This document shows, piece after piece, positions 32,519 through 42,921 of a stretch of DNA of 64,000 bases; position 1 is the first letter of the stretch, and every line of letters starts with the position of its first letter. Position numbers and translations under genes: made by a program. The stretch lies in the NCBI GenBank assembly GCA_907164885.2, contig OU015494.1:1077768-1141767 (forward strand). The letters are read 5' to 3'. Below the pieces are notes generated by a model. It was not told the origin of the DNA, ran no database searches, and saw nothing but the letters and a program-made list of their open reading frames with translations. The DNA comes from Dolomedes plantarius. Lineage: Eukaryota > Arthropoda > Arachnida > Araneae > Dolomedidae.

Positions 32519-34097
32519 ATGGCTTCAAATGTGTGTTTTATTTGTGATGAAGTGCTGGATAATAACGTAGAGAAGGTAATAACGGTGCGGCAAAGAGGTT
32601 TGAAAACGTTTATCGAGTCAAGCAAAAAGAGGAAGGATGGTCAGCATGTTCAGCTACGTGAAAAATCTGCAGTTGATGTTCATGAGCGATGTCGTACAAA
32701 CTACATTAATAAAAGAATGATTGCAGCTCATTTGAAGAAGGCGGAACAGGGTAGAGAGCAAGTCAAAAGACGTTCTACTGAAGCGCATTTCAATTTCAAA
32801 ACTCATTGTTTTATGTGTGGCCTCGTCATAACACCTGACTTTATAGAACAACAAAGAAAAAAGAAAAAAAATCGTAATATTGTGTATCAGGTTCGAATTT
32901 TGAAAGTCAAGGAAACTATCATAAAAAGGGCAGAAGAACGTGGTGATGAGTATGGACAAGCCATAATCAAACATCTTTTGCCTGTCTCAGACATGGTGGT
33001 TTCTGATTGTCAGTATCATAGTTTATGCATGAGAAAATTGTACAAAAATTCAAGAGAAGAGAAAAAGGGGTCCATTCGCCAATCATGTTGAAGCAGCAAT
33101 GGAATATGTCTACACTTATCTTGAGAATAGTGATGGAGAATGTCAGTTTACGCTAGACGAGTTGGTGGACCAAATCAAGGGTGATTATCGTCCTGACATA
33201 AAGACAGTTAAAGCTCATCTACTCAAAAAATATGGAAGCTATATAATAATGACCTTTTCTCCAAACAAGAAGCTGGTAGTGTGTTTCAAAAACACAGGGT
33301 ATAAAAGTTTAAATGATGCTTGGTACCAGCAGGCGTTAAAAATGAACAAGAGGAAAGACTCCGGATTATTAAAACGGCTGCTGCAATTGTTGTTGAGGAT
33401 ATCCGGAGCCAGGTTTATGAGACCGCACAGTACCCCTCACCTGATAAATTTTTGGAAGGAAATGAGGAACTCATTCCTGAAAGTCTCCGTACATTTATGG
33501 AAACAGTTGTACTAAACAAAAAACGTGGGGACCATGATATGGGGAAGAAGAACACAGCACTGGCTCATAGTCTTGTAGCAGCAGTGAGGCCCAGATCATT
33601 CATTTCACCAGTCCTCGTAGGGTTGGCAGTGTTTCTGTACAAGAAGTACGGCTCAAGGAAATTAGTCGATGTGGTTTCCTCATTGGGATTTTGTTTGACT
33701 TACACAGAGGCTGTCCGCCTGGAAGCATCAGCTGTCAGCAGCGATCCGCTGAAAGTTAACCAGCCATGCTTTTCACAGCAGGTGTACGATAATGCTGATT
33801 TTAATGTACATACAATCGACGGATACAGCACCTTTCACGTCATGGGTACAGACTGAAGAACAGACTGAACAAATACGCTTACATGATGCGGAAGGTATGT
33901 CTAATCCCACAATCTATTTCGTAATCACTCATCTCTCCTTAAGATATGATCACAAGTTGTTGTTTTCTCACCACCTCTTTCATTTTCCAGATGAACAAGC
34001 CCCGACTCTGACGACAGAACAACCCGAACCTGTGCCAGGACTCGCCGCCTTCGAAGAACCTCAGCCAGGACCCTCTAAACGACAACGGCTCATATAA
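32519..34097 (+). pseudogene. Orphan zinc-binding protein of a long-TIR transposon, internally deleted
   Basis: The ATG at 32519 starts MASNVCFICDEVLD. Two C2HC-like zinc clusters follow: CFIC...HERC at residues 6-60, and HCFMC...YHSLC at about 97-180. Then come a winged-helix-like segment (33099-33330) and a helical region ending DNADFNVHTIDGYSTFH (to 33840). I know this architecture from unannotated arthropod and mollusc proteins, often with a later CXC domain, but not its enzymatic role. Frames change near 33065 (AAAAAGGGG run) and 33330. After TFHVMG the frame jumps to a short acidic/Pro-rich tail with an intron (33895-33990) and ends KRQRLI-stop at 34097, so the large middle-to-C part appears deleted. 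Confidence 0.6.
33895..33990 (+). other. 96 bp intron in the orphan gene tail
   Basis: The donor GAAG|GTATGT and acceptor TTTCATTTTCCAG|AT bound 96 bp. The frame is kept on both sides (phase 1), and the tail reads on through PVPGLAAFEEPQPGPSKR. Confidence 0.6.
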
Positions 34098-34311
34098 TAA
34101 TGTAATATATGATCATATGTATTGTAATACAATGTAATAAAATGTAATAATTTTTCAAGATTTTTCTTTGGAATTTCAACTTTTTTGTAACAATTACAAC
34201 TAATTTGTACAATTTCGGACTTCTTTAAATAACTTGAACATTATTTTATTTTTGAAAAAATTACCTGTACCTCTACATATATGATCTAAATAAGGTATGT
34301 GCAGAGAACTG

Positions 34312-34743
34312 GGAGGAATTCACTAATTGACAGCCATTAATAATAAATTAGAATTTTGGAGTGGAAAAAGTGGGTTTTTGTGGAGACAGCCGAAATACGC
34401 CAATTTTCAAATAGCGCTTGAGCCCAAACGATCCGTCGGAGAAAAAAACCTAAATAGTGAAATTTGTAGGAAATTTTATGTACTTTAATTTTGATAAATG
34501 GGGTTATATACGAAAAGTTGATAGTTTCCGAGTTCTAAGCAAAAAACCGCGAAAAAATGGAAATTTTTACCTTTTTTTGCATTTTCTTCAATGTTGCGTC
34601 ACGAAATTTTGTTAACAAACCTCAGATTCGGATTCAGCACCCCAAAAAACATATAAAATTGAAGAAATCAAAACTACCCCAAAATTTTCCTCCGAAAAAC
34701 ACAATTTGACTGGACTATTGGGCCGAACGAAATTTCTCGCCGG
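34312..34743. repeat. Long inverted repeat, right arm
   Basis: Inverted partner of 31619-32084. Its outer edge runs into a run of 17 G residues at 34742-34758. Confidence 0.85.
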
Positions 34744-34767
34744 GGGGGGGGGGGGGGGAGAATTTTT

Positions 34768-34947
34768 CTACGGTCGATGCTCTTCGTGTTTTTATCTTAC
34801 AAAGAAAATATGTACATCATCTGGAAGATGAAAGCTTTCTCATTCATATAAACCTCATTTCAAGTCTCTATCTTAAACTTTCGATTTTTAATTGAATTTT
34901 AAAGAACGATATTTCAACACAAATTTTTTGTGGTTCTTTCAACACGG
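34768..34947 (+). repeat. Outer direct repeat, right copy
   Basis: Same-orientation copy of 31405-31586, starting 10 bp after the G-run. Confidence 0.85.
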
Positions 34948-35879
34948 TACTCTAGGCGTTGGAATCAATCATTCATAAGAAATGCGCATGCGCAAAAGGA
35001 AACGTTTTATTTACTTTTGCCGGTGTTCACTTTTTCTGTATTCTGTCAACTTTTGTTTAATTTAGTTACTTTTTTGCATATTCTTTCTTTTTATGCTTCT
35101 GTCTGAAACTCTGGAATATTTTTTATTATCATTCTAATACTTCGACACTTAGCAATGTTTACCAGGGGTGTTTTAAAACAACTGTTAATTATATTTGTGT
35201 TTAGCTTTGAGAAAAAATAATTTTGTAAAGGTTTTTTTGGTCTTTTATGCTAAAATAGCACTTATAAATAAAAAAATAGAAGCAAAAACTTACCTGTAAA
35301 TAGCATACCTTTTTTATAAATTGATCAATTTGAAGTAATTTTTAATGAAATTTAGCTAAAACACCTATCATTCTGCACAAAATCTTAAAGCTAATATTTT
35401 AAACTAATTTTTTTGATTGTGGAAATTTTTGATGTTAAAACATGTTAACAATGTATTAAATATGCATTATTTTGTACGTCAAATATAGTTGCACATTAAT
35501 TTTATAGAAATTTGTGGTATGACTTTCTTAAGTAGCATGATTTATTTTTTCTCGATGATATCTTTTTCTTAATTGTCATATTTTGAGAACATAACTTTTT
35601 TAAATTAAAAAAAACACAAATAACAGTTTAGGTTAACAAGAATTATTGTCAAGAATTATATTTCACATGATTGGACAAGCCACAGGTCAAGAAGTGTTGA
35701 AATTAATGGAGGTAAGGTTAATTTTTTTTACATGCAGTAATTTTTTCATGTCCTGATTCATAAATTAGAATCGATAGCTGATTTATACCTCATTTATATT
35801 TTTAGAATTTAACTTCTTACTTCTGTTTTAACTTGTACTTCTGTTTTAACTTGTACTTCTTAATACTTCTGTTTTAATA
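34948..35879. other. Non-coding stretch with a short tandem repeat
   Basis: AT-rich. At 35814-35880 an 18 bp unit TTCTGTTTTAACTTGTAC is repeated two to three times, ending where the truncated Tc1 starts. Confidence 0.6.
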
Positions 35880-36698
35880 TGTATGGAGAAGAAAAAATGA
35901 GGAACTTAATCCCAAGAACTTAGTAGGAACAGTTAAGCAGGGCGGTGGAGGTGTCCTTGTGTGGGGGTACATGTCAGAATCAGGACTAGGTAATTTGGCA
36001 TTTATTGATGGCATAATGAATCATGCTGTTTTTATAAATATTTTAAGAGACAATTTAAAATTATCAGCTCAAAATTTGGGTATTGGAAACAACTTTGTTT
36101 TTTTTATCAAGATAACGATCCTAAGCACACGGCTCTCAACGTTCGCCTCTGGTGTCTCAGATAAAAAAGAATGGTGGTGTTTTCAAAAATTGTCCACAAG
36201 TTTTGAAAACACCACCTCAATTGCCAGATTTAAACCGAATAGAACATATTTGTAGAGAACTGGAGGTTCAAGTACGAAAACATGACATTTTTAGGAAAAG
36301 CGAACTAAAAACAATTATGATGGAAGAATGGATGAACATTGATTCAGAAATTACAAAAGAACTATTGCAATCTATTCCCAGATGTTTAAATGCTGTTGTG
36401 GATGCTAAAGGATATCCTACTAAATTTTAATTTAACGAAAAATTAGAATATTTACTAATATGTGGAGATATTTTACAAGAGTACGATGACTTTTGTGAGA
36501 TAAAGTTTTTGCTACTTTTTGATTATTGGTTTCTTAAAAATAAAGTTTTACTATGTTTTTAAAATATTTCATGTAGTTTTGTTAAAAATAGATTATAGAT
36601 ATTATTACTAAATACCCATTGTGAAATATTCATTTTAATTAATGGATAGACCCCTATTTCACTGAAAATCGTAAGTGTACGAACACTTTTGGGAGCCA

Positions 36699-36701
<3 letters not shown>
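35880..36701 (+). mobile_element. 5'-truncated Tc1 element (relative of 12931-14585)
   Basis: The sequence from TGTATGGAGAAGAAAAAATG onwards matches the second half of the Tc1 at 13.8-14.6 kb, including the complete right inverted repeat ending GGGAGCCACTG at 36701. The transposase part (to 36430) has the second-Asp and PIEHI-type regions in shifted frames. The left inverted repeat and N-terminus are missing. It has a unique 16 bp hairpin insertion at 36173-36216. Confidence 0.88.

Positions 36702-36752
<51 letters not shown>
36702..36752. repeat. (TA)n microsatellite
   Basis: About 25 TA units directly next to the Tc1 end. Confidence 0.95.
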
Positions 36753-36755
<3 letters not shown>

Positions 36756-36840
36756 GAAAATATGTAATGAAAACGAAGTAAGCGATGAACATCAGGAAGG
36801 CAAACTCGTAGCATTTCAGATAGTCATGGGGAACCAACAC

Positions 36841-37277
36841 AAAGCGAGTCCGGTCGAGGAAAACAGGAATCCATTCGATCATAATACAGTCTTTATTTCA
36901 GAAGCATTTTCTTGACTGGCGGAACAGTTACATTTTTAAAATACTTGGGCTACAAATAATTCTCTGACAATGCAGTTTCACAATTATTTATTCCAGAACC
37001 TGCCGGATCATCGCATGAAAAAGGGACGTAGCGCGCTAATACTACATCTTCACAGGATGACGGGAGACACACAAAGAGCGACGGAGAACTCTGTTTGCGT
37101 ATGAAGTGCGGACGCGTTAAAACTTTTAATTGGCTAGTTGAAAACATCTGATCTCGCACGTCATATTAGGTGATTCGCATCGGGCGATCTCTCAAATTTT
37201 CTGGAACATTACGTCACACTGCTTTTAAAAACAACTTTAGCTTTTACACGTGTATTAGGGGAACATGTAATCTGTTA
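36841..37277 (-). repeat. LTR of the deleted element, shared part
   Basis: It includes TGTTCCCCTAATACACG near its minus-strand start and AATAAAGACTG near its end, as expected for an LTR with a poly(A) signal. It differs from 41450-41886 by roughly 5 percent by eye. Confidence 0.8.
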
Positions 37278-37390
37278 ATTGGTTATCTTTAGATCAGAAT
37301 TTTGATTAGGAGGCGATACTTTATTGAGATAAAATGGAAGAATTTCGAATAGGTGTTTAATTAATGAAAGTGAAATGTTATTGTATAAAT

Positions 37391-38764
37391 TTTATCCCCC
37401 TCCGGAAAAAACTTGCGAGAGGGGCCGGGCCCAGGTTCCCCATCGGGTGAGAACCGCGTACAAAAATGAAAAGCTAAATTTATGAATTTAAGTCTATAAT
37501 TTTGCCTAAGTACAATTTTGCGTGCCTGCACACTGTCCTGAGAATATTATCTAACAATTACAATTTACAATCTTAATTCAAAGCACATTACATAAACAGG
37601 TGCACTAGTTGTTAATAGTCCAATAATTTGACATATAACAAAAATAGACAACACATCAACATCTTATAAACAGTCCTTGTTAATCAATATACGTGAAGTT
37701 TCAAAATTTGTAACATGGAAAAAACTATAGAACATTTCAAAATATAAAATGATATGAAGATCTCCAATACAAAAGTACCTTAATACAATTAAGTTACAAA
37801 TTTAGAATAGTCATGATAATACTTCAATATTGAAAACAAAATTCAAATGGACACTTAAAATGGAATGTAAAATACAGTATATTGATATGGAGTATAATAT
37901 ATCACTATAATTGTTTAAAATAAGTACTTTAAAAGTGTTTGTGTGTGTTTGTGTGGCAAAGCTATAACCTTGCAAAGGTAGGTCATAGAAAAACAAAATT
38001 GGGTGCGTATAGGGCACGAACCTGAAACTCAAGGTTGGCAGGGGCTCAAAAGCAATTCAATTGTCCATCACTGAATCCAGAGAAAGGAAATGTTTAACAC
38101 CCAAGCCAAACCAAGAGGAAAAAGTAATCTGTTCGCTCACAAATTCCAATGGGTGGAAGACATGAGACAACAGAGTACCGAGGAAAAGGGAGGACAAGGA
38201 GTGGTCATACCACGGTATGAATTTAGTCATTGTATAATCTACGTATTTATTAAATTCAGCACCTTGAGTGACTGAAAAGTATAAGGGAGTATATAAGGTT
38301 TACAGGCAACTGGGATGACTTCCAAAAATTTAAGTAGAGGGGGTGATAGGACAGAGGCTTCAAGTAGGAGTAAGAAAGATGAAAGAATTAGATATGTCAC
38401 ATTCGGGTTGTTTAACTCTTGAGATCCTAAAAAATTCACACATAACAGTATTCTAACAGAAAGTTTAAACAAGATAGTTTTTTGTTATTATTATTTATTT
38501 ATTTATTTGGACAACACGCAAAGTTTAATCACCTAATGTGAAGTCAATTGATGTTAGACATCAAAGGAGCAATATTAAAAAGAAAGTGGATCTCTAAGTT
38601 TATGAGGATTGTCGTTATTCAGGTTATAATTTAAATTTGTCAGGTGGATTGTGAAATTTTAGCAAAGTTTTTCAACTCTGGGGATTTTATAACTTGTCTG
38701 AGTTGCATTTAAATACTATTGTTTAAATAGGAACATATCAATCAAAAGATCTGTCAAATTAAGA
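37391..38764. other. Internal non-coding part of the deleted LTR element
   Basis: Apart from the polypurine tract at 37391-37405 and a G/C-rich patch at 37416-37458, no ORF or motif is recognised. Confidence 0.5.
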
Positions 38765-39525
38765 TTATGTTTCATGGTGCATTTCGAAAAGGTCAGGGTG
38801 ATGATAGTATCTTAATTTAGAGTCAGGAACAATTTCAGTTGCTTGGCCATAATGGTAATTAGTTTTATCTATTTCATAATTTACATCAATATCATATTTA
38901 TCTTTTGAAAAAACGTGTTCATGCTTATGTAGCAGTGAACTTAGCATAGGATTCTCATTAATGACAGTCTGTGGTGTTTCAACTTGCTCCACAGAGGTCT
39001 TTGGAAACTCACTAAATTCAGAACTAACTGAGTTACATATTCGTTTGGGTTTGTCGTAGGTGGTTTTGCTTTCAGGGTTTACATAATTATTAGGAATTTC
39101 ATTATAATTTGGTTGAGGGTATGTCGCTGTGGGGAACGGGTTCTGACTTAAATCGGTTTCATTAGTTTGATTTATGTGAAGCGACACTCTGCATCTAGGT
39201 AATTTCCTCTGTAATTTAAGCCTCTTATGCAGTTGGCGTACTTCACATTTATCAGTCACTGTTCAATTTGAAACGTCCACATTCACGTAATCCTAGGATA
39301 ATATATGGTCAGTTAGCGTCCAAAACATAAAAATCTATAGTACTAGTCACATTTCCTAGTCTTAATTCTACTTTACAATTATTTTTTAATTGTATCGTCC
39401 TATCGGTTTGTCTGACATTAATTGGGAAATTAGTCTTAATAGGTGAAAAATACTGTGTCACAAAATGTCGTGGTATTAGGGAAAGAGAGGATCCTGTATC
39501 TAAAACACATGTAATGAAATTTCAG
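38765..39525 (-). pseudogene. Gypsy-type protease joined to RT start and integrase end
   Basis: The minus strand from about 39520 encodes an aspartic protease: VLDTGSSLSLIPRHF, then a flap-like region and YIILGLREC, with stops. The ORF 39259-38765 continues with a spacer, then KHEHVFSKDKYDIDV, equivalent to the segment just before RT in the intact gypsy copies. This is followed directly by NYEIDKTNYHYGQATEIV, equivalent to the last residues of their integrase. Everything between these two points (about 700 codons) is missing, a clean internal deletion. Confidence 0.75.
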
Positions 39526-40681
39526 TTTGTCTTATTATCCTTGTTTTGGATGTACGGTCTGGCTTTGTTTATACCAGCAATTGCTTAATTAAGGATCATC
39601 AATTATTCAAAAATACCAAAATATTCATTGTGAGAAAAAGAACATCGAAATATTTCAAAAAATGCACTATATAACTTTCTGGTTCTTGTGAAAATTTGTT
39701 TTATGTCTAATCAAACTTTTCATCTGAGTTTATAGTAGAAATTCTCAGTCCTTATTAATAAACAAAGTCCAAATCTTTCCAAGAAATAGTACCACAATAA
39801 TACAAAATAAAAATGAAAACATTAAATCACTAAAAAGAACACTACACATTACTTTTTATCTGTGCACAAAACAAAATGACATACTAAATCACTAAAATAT
39901 AATCGTTCTGAATTTTAGTATCTTCTTCAATTACTAACATCTCAAAATCTCGTAATCAACATTAAAAAAAAAACAATAATAAACGGAAAATGTTAAAAAT
40001 CCCTTAATGGAACTAAAAATCCACAATAAATGAGATTATTAAAATATATGAGAAAAAGTAAATTAGATCTTAAAAAGTATGGAATGAAATTATCAACACA
40101 TGTGTTTGTTATCAGCATTCAACTTTCTTTACAATATTCAAAACAACTTCCTTTCTCATTATTTATTATTCATGTACTTTTCATTATCTTTTCTGTAATC
40201 AACTTAATAACTCTGAACCATACATGAAGAAAACATGTTAAAATTACTCATGTCTTGTTCAAAACTTTAACTCATTCTTTAATTGATAAAATATGTTAAT
40301 TTACTCATATTTATTCAACTTTACTAACACAATTCTACCATTACCAAATATAAAACATATAATCCTTCACTTTATAACAATGGGAAAAAATAATACTAAA
40401 ATTTTCCATACCTTATTTTTTTTTAAATCAGACAATATCAATAAAATTTTATTCGATACACTTAACACCCTCATAATAAAGTTTGTCAAAACGTAAATCA
40501 AAATAAAACAGTTCATAAATTCAAAATATAAAAACACAAGAATCAAATACAAAAGCTAAAAGGCTGTCACCAGCTCTGAAGAATATGCAGGAATCATAGA
40601 CCTATCTCAGTTACAAAAGTTAATCATAAATTTTAGCTTACCTTTAGAAGTATTAAATTACATAATTTAGTGAATTTTATT
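39526..40681. other. Internal AT-rich sequence of the deleted LTR element
   Basis: Very AT-rich; only low-complexity chance ORFs. Confidence 0.5.
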
Positions 40682-41038
40682 TTAATCACCGTTTAATATT
40701 TTTTTCACCATTGGACTTAATGATAACACAAATTCTACCACATTCTTCTGTTTTTCCCGGTCCCAAGCGCATTTCTGTGCCAAGTCTGTTCTTAAAGTTT
40801 GATGAATTTTGTCCCGAAACAGTACTGGAACATTGTACACTGATTTGACCGAATCAACTTCACCAAGAACAGTCCAAGAAACTAGATGAAAGTTATTCAT
40901 AAGAGTGGAATAAAATACAGCCTTGTCTTCATTAGTGAATTTCCAGTCGAATATTACACACAATATTTCGTTTATAGTGTCCAACAGATTGTTTTTAGAG
41001 ATTTCGGGAATAGGAAAATTACCCATTTTCGATTTCAT
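40682..41038 (-). CDS. Unidentified 118-codon ORF in gag position
   Basis: It starts MKSKMGNFPIPEISKNNLL and ends VKKILNGD. It is the first ORF after the 5' LTR on the minus strand, so gag or an N-terminal gag remnant is the likely role. I do not recognise the sequence, and it has no zinc knuckle. 41039-41449 is untranslated leader without features. Confidence 0.4.
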   Translation of the reverse strand: MKSKMGNFPIPEISKNNLLDTINEILCVIFDWKFTNEDKAVFYSTLMNNFHLVSWTVLGEVDSVKSVYNVPVLFRDKIHQTLRTDLAQKCAWDREKQKNVVEFVLSLSPMVKKILNGD

Positions 41039-41449
41039 AATAGTCCGATTTTGTAGACACTAGTCTGATATTGTTAGGTTTAATCCTCCGGTAGCGCATG
41101 GGAGGTATTGAATTAAGAGTAGTTCTTGAGAACAGAAGAATAAATGGTTTGAGTATGATGAATTGTAAATATTGTGTCACATAATGGACCTTGTCCTTCT
41201 CCATCATCACTCTGACTGCGGCTGACGGCATCTATCGAAGTGTAACCGAGGCGTCAAATGAAAAAAAACACGTTTTTTATTTCTCCGCCACTCTGGCGAT
41301 CCATTGGAAACTTCCAATCGCATTGTTCGGAAATTGTACGCGGCTCATGAAACGAAGGCCTCGACGGGAAGGCATTTAGATGAGTTTCAGGTAGTCGCAT
41401 CAACGAATGGAGAGGAAAATCGTTATGCTTGATGAGACGGCAATCACAG

Positions 41450-41886
41450 AAAGCGAGTCCGGCCGAGGAAAACAGGTATCCATTCGATCATAATACAGTC
41501 TTTTTTCCAGAAGCATTTTCTTGACTGGCGGAACAGTTACATTTTTAAAATACTTGGGCTACACACAGATCTCTGAAAATAAAGTCTCACAATTACTTCT
41601 TCCGGAACCTTCCGGATCATCGCATGACAAAGGTACGTAGCGCGCTAAAACTACATCCTCACAGGACGACGGCAGACACACAAAGAGCGACGGAGAACTC
41701 TGTCTGCGTAGGAAGTGCGGACGCGTTAAAACTTTTAATTGGCTAGTTGAAAACATCTAATCTTGCACGTCATATGAGGTGATTCGCATCGGGCGATCTC
41801 TCAAATTTTCTGGAACATTACGTCACACTGCTTTTAAAAATAACTTTAGCTTTTACACGTGTATTAGGGGAACATATAATCGGTTA
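41450..41886 (-). repeat. 5' LTR of the deleted element, truncated
   Basis: Direct copy of 36841-37277. It stops abruptly at the rearranged junction. Confidence 0.8.
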
Positions 41887-41962
41887 TGAAGGGTTATATA
41901 CATATATCGGTTATATACGTATAATCGGTTCAGAATGCAAGGACCATTTTCAACTTGAAAAT

Positions 41963-42915
41963 TTGGAGAGAGAATTCAGGGATTTTATTCCTTTTGACCC
42001 AGAGGGGGGAATGAAACTACAAAAATGGCTTGCCTATATTGAGCAGAAATTTTCCCAAGCAAATGTTCCAGACGAACAAAAAATAGGATGTATTTCAAAA
42101 TTTCTCAAAGGGAAGGCTCTAACGATTTTCATAAACTCTTGTTTAGACATTCAGGATTGGACAGAATTAAAAGACACTTTGCAAGAATTATTCTTTGAGG
42201 CAGATAGCGTGGAATTCTCTGAATTTTCCAATTTGAAATTTGAATATAATGATGACTTAACCAAATATTTTCATAAAAAATTGATATAGGAAAGAGATTG
42301 GGGTTATCACAGAAGTTAATACTAGAAGGCCTAACACAAGGCCTAAATGCTCAAATGAGAATGACCATAGCTGCAAATCCTCCTCAAACCACAACAGAAT
42401 GGATAGTGTTGGCTAATAAGCTAATCAAAATAAATAATGAAGGAAACAAAGCTAATCAAGGGGATCGGGATAACTTTTTTAACACTAGATTTGAAAATAG
42501 GAACCAATTCCGACAGAATTACTACAACCAACCTCAAGTTAGGATGAATTATAGCCCACCTCATCAATTTAGACAAAATTACTCTTCCCAGCCTCAATTT
42601 AGACCTAATAATAATCAACAAACTCAGTTTAGACCTAATTATAGTCAGCAGCAACAATTCAGACAATGGCAACCCAGAGATCACAAGTTGAATAGAAATT
42701 TTGCACCCCATCCAAATAACCAAATTAATCACCACCAACAATATGCAGACTTACCATCTAGACCCTGTCGAAAATGTTCTAACTTTGGCATAAGTAATGC
42801 TTACCATTGGGAACAAACTTGCTCTATTAATGAGAGATTTGATAAGATGTCGGTGTCAGACAATAAACATCACTATGAGGAACCTGAATTTGAGAGAGAT
42901 CAGGCGCCAGAATGA
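41963..42915 (+). pseudogene. Gypsy copy 1 gag
   Basis: It matches the copy 2 gag apart from a frameshift at 42275-42285, where the A-run in CATAAAAAATTG is one base shorter than in copy 2. Capsid region up to residue ~145, then a Gln/Asn-rich basic region (FRPNYSQQQQFRQ) and a zinc motif CRKCSNFGISNAYHWEQTC with C-x2-C-x9-H-x4-C spacing. It ends at TGA 42913-42915, followed in frame by pol. It retains seven codons (VLANKLI) that copy 2 has lost. Confidence 0.88.
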
Positions 42916-42921
42916 CAATTA
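42913..42921 (+). promoter_or_regulatory. UGA-CAAUUA readthrough context between gag and pol (copy 1)
   Basis: The gag stop TGA is followed by CAATTA (the CARYYA consensus), and the frame stays open into the protease. The stop lies in the inverted repeat AATGACA-ATTAC-TGTCATT (42911-42929). Confidence 0.7.

Larger units (their letters stand above)
36841..41886 (-). mobile_element. Non-autonomous Ty3/gypsy-related LTR element with internal deletions
   Basis: Direct repeats of about 437 bp (36841-37277 and 41450-41886) bound minus-strand remnants: an unidentified 118-codon ORF, an aspartic protease with DTGSS, the beginning of RT and the end of integrase. A polypurine tract, CCGGAGGGGGATAAA, lies at 37405-37391 on the minus strand. 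So the true 3' LTR probably spans about 36841-37390, and the 5' LTR has lost about 115 bp at the junction with the gypsy element at 41931. RT core, RNase H and most of integrase are missing. Confidence 0.75.
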
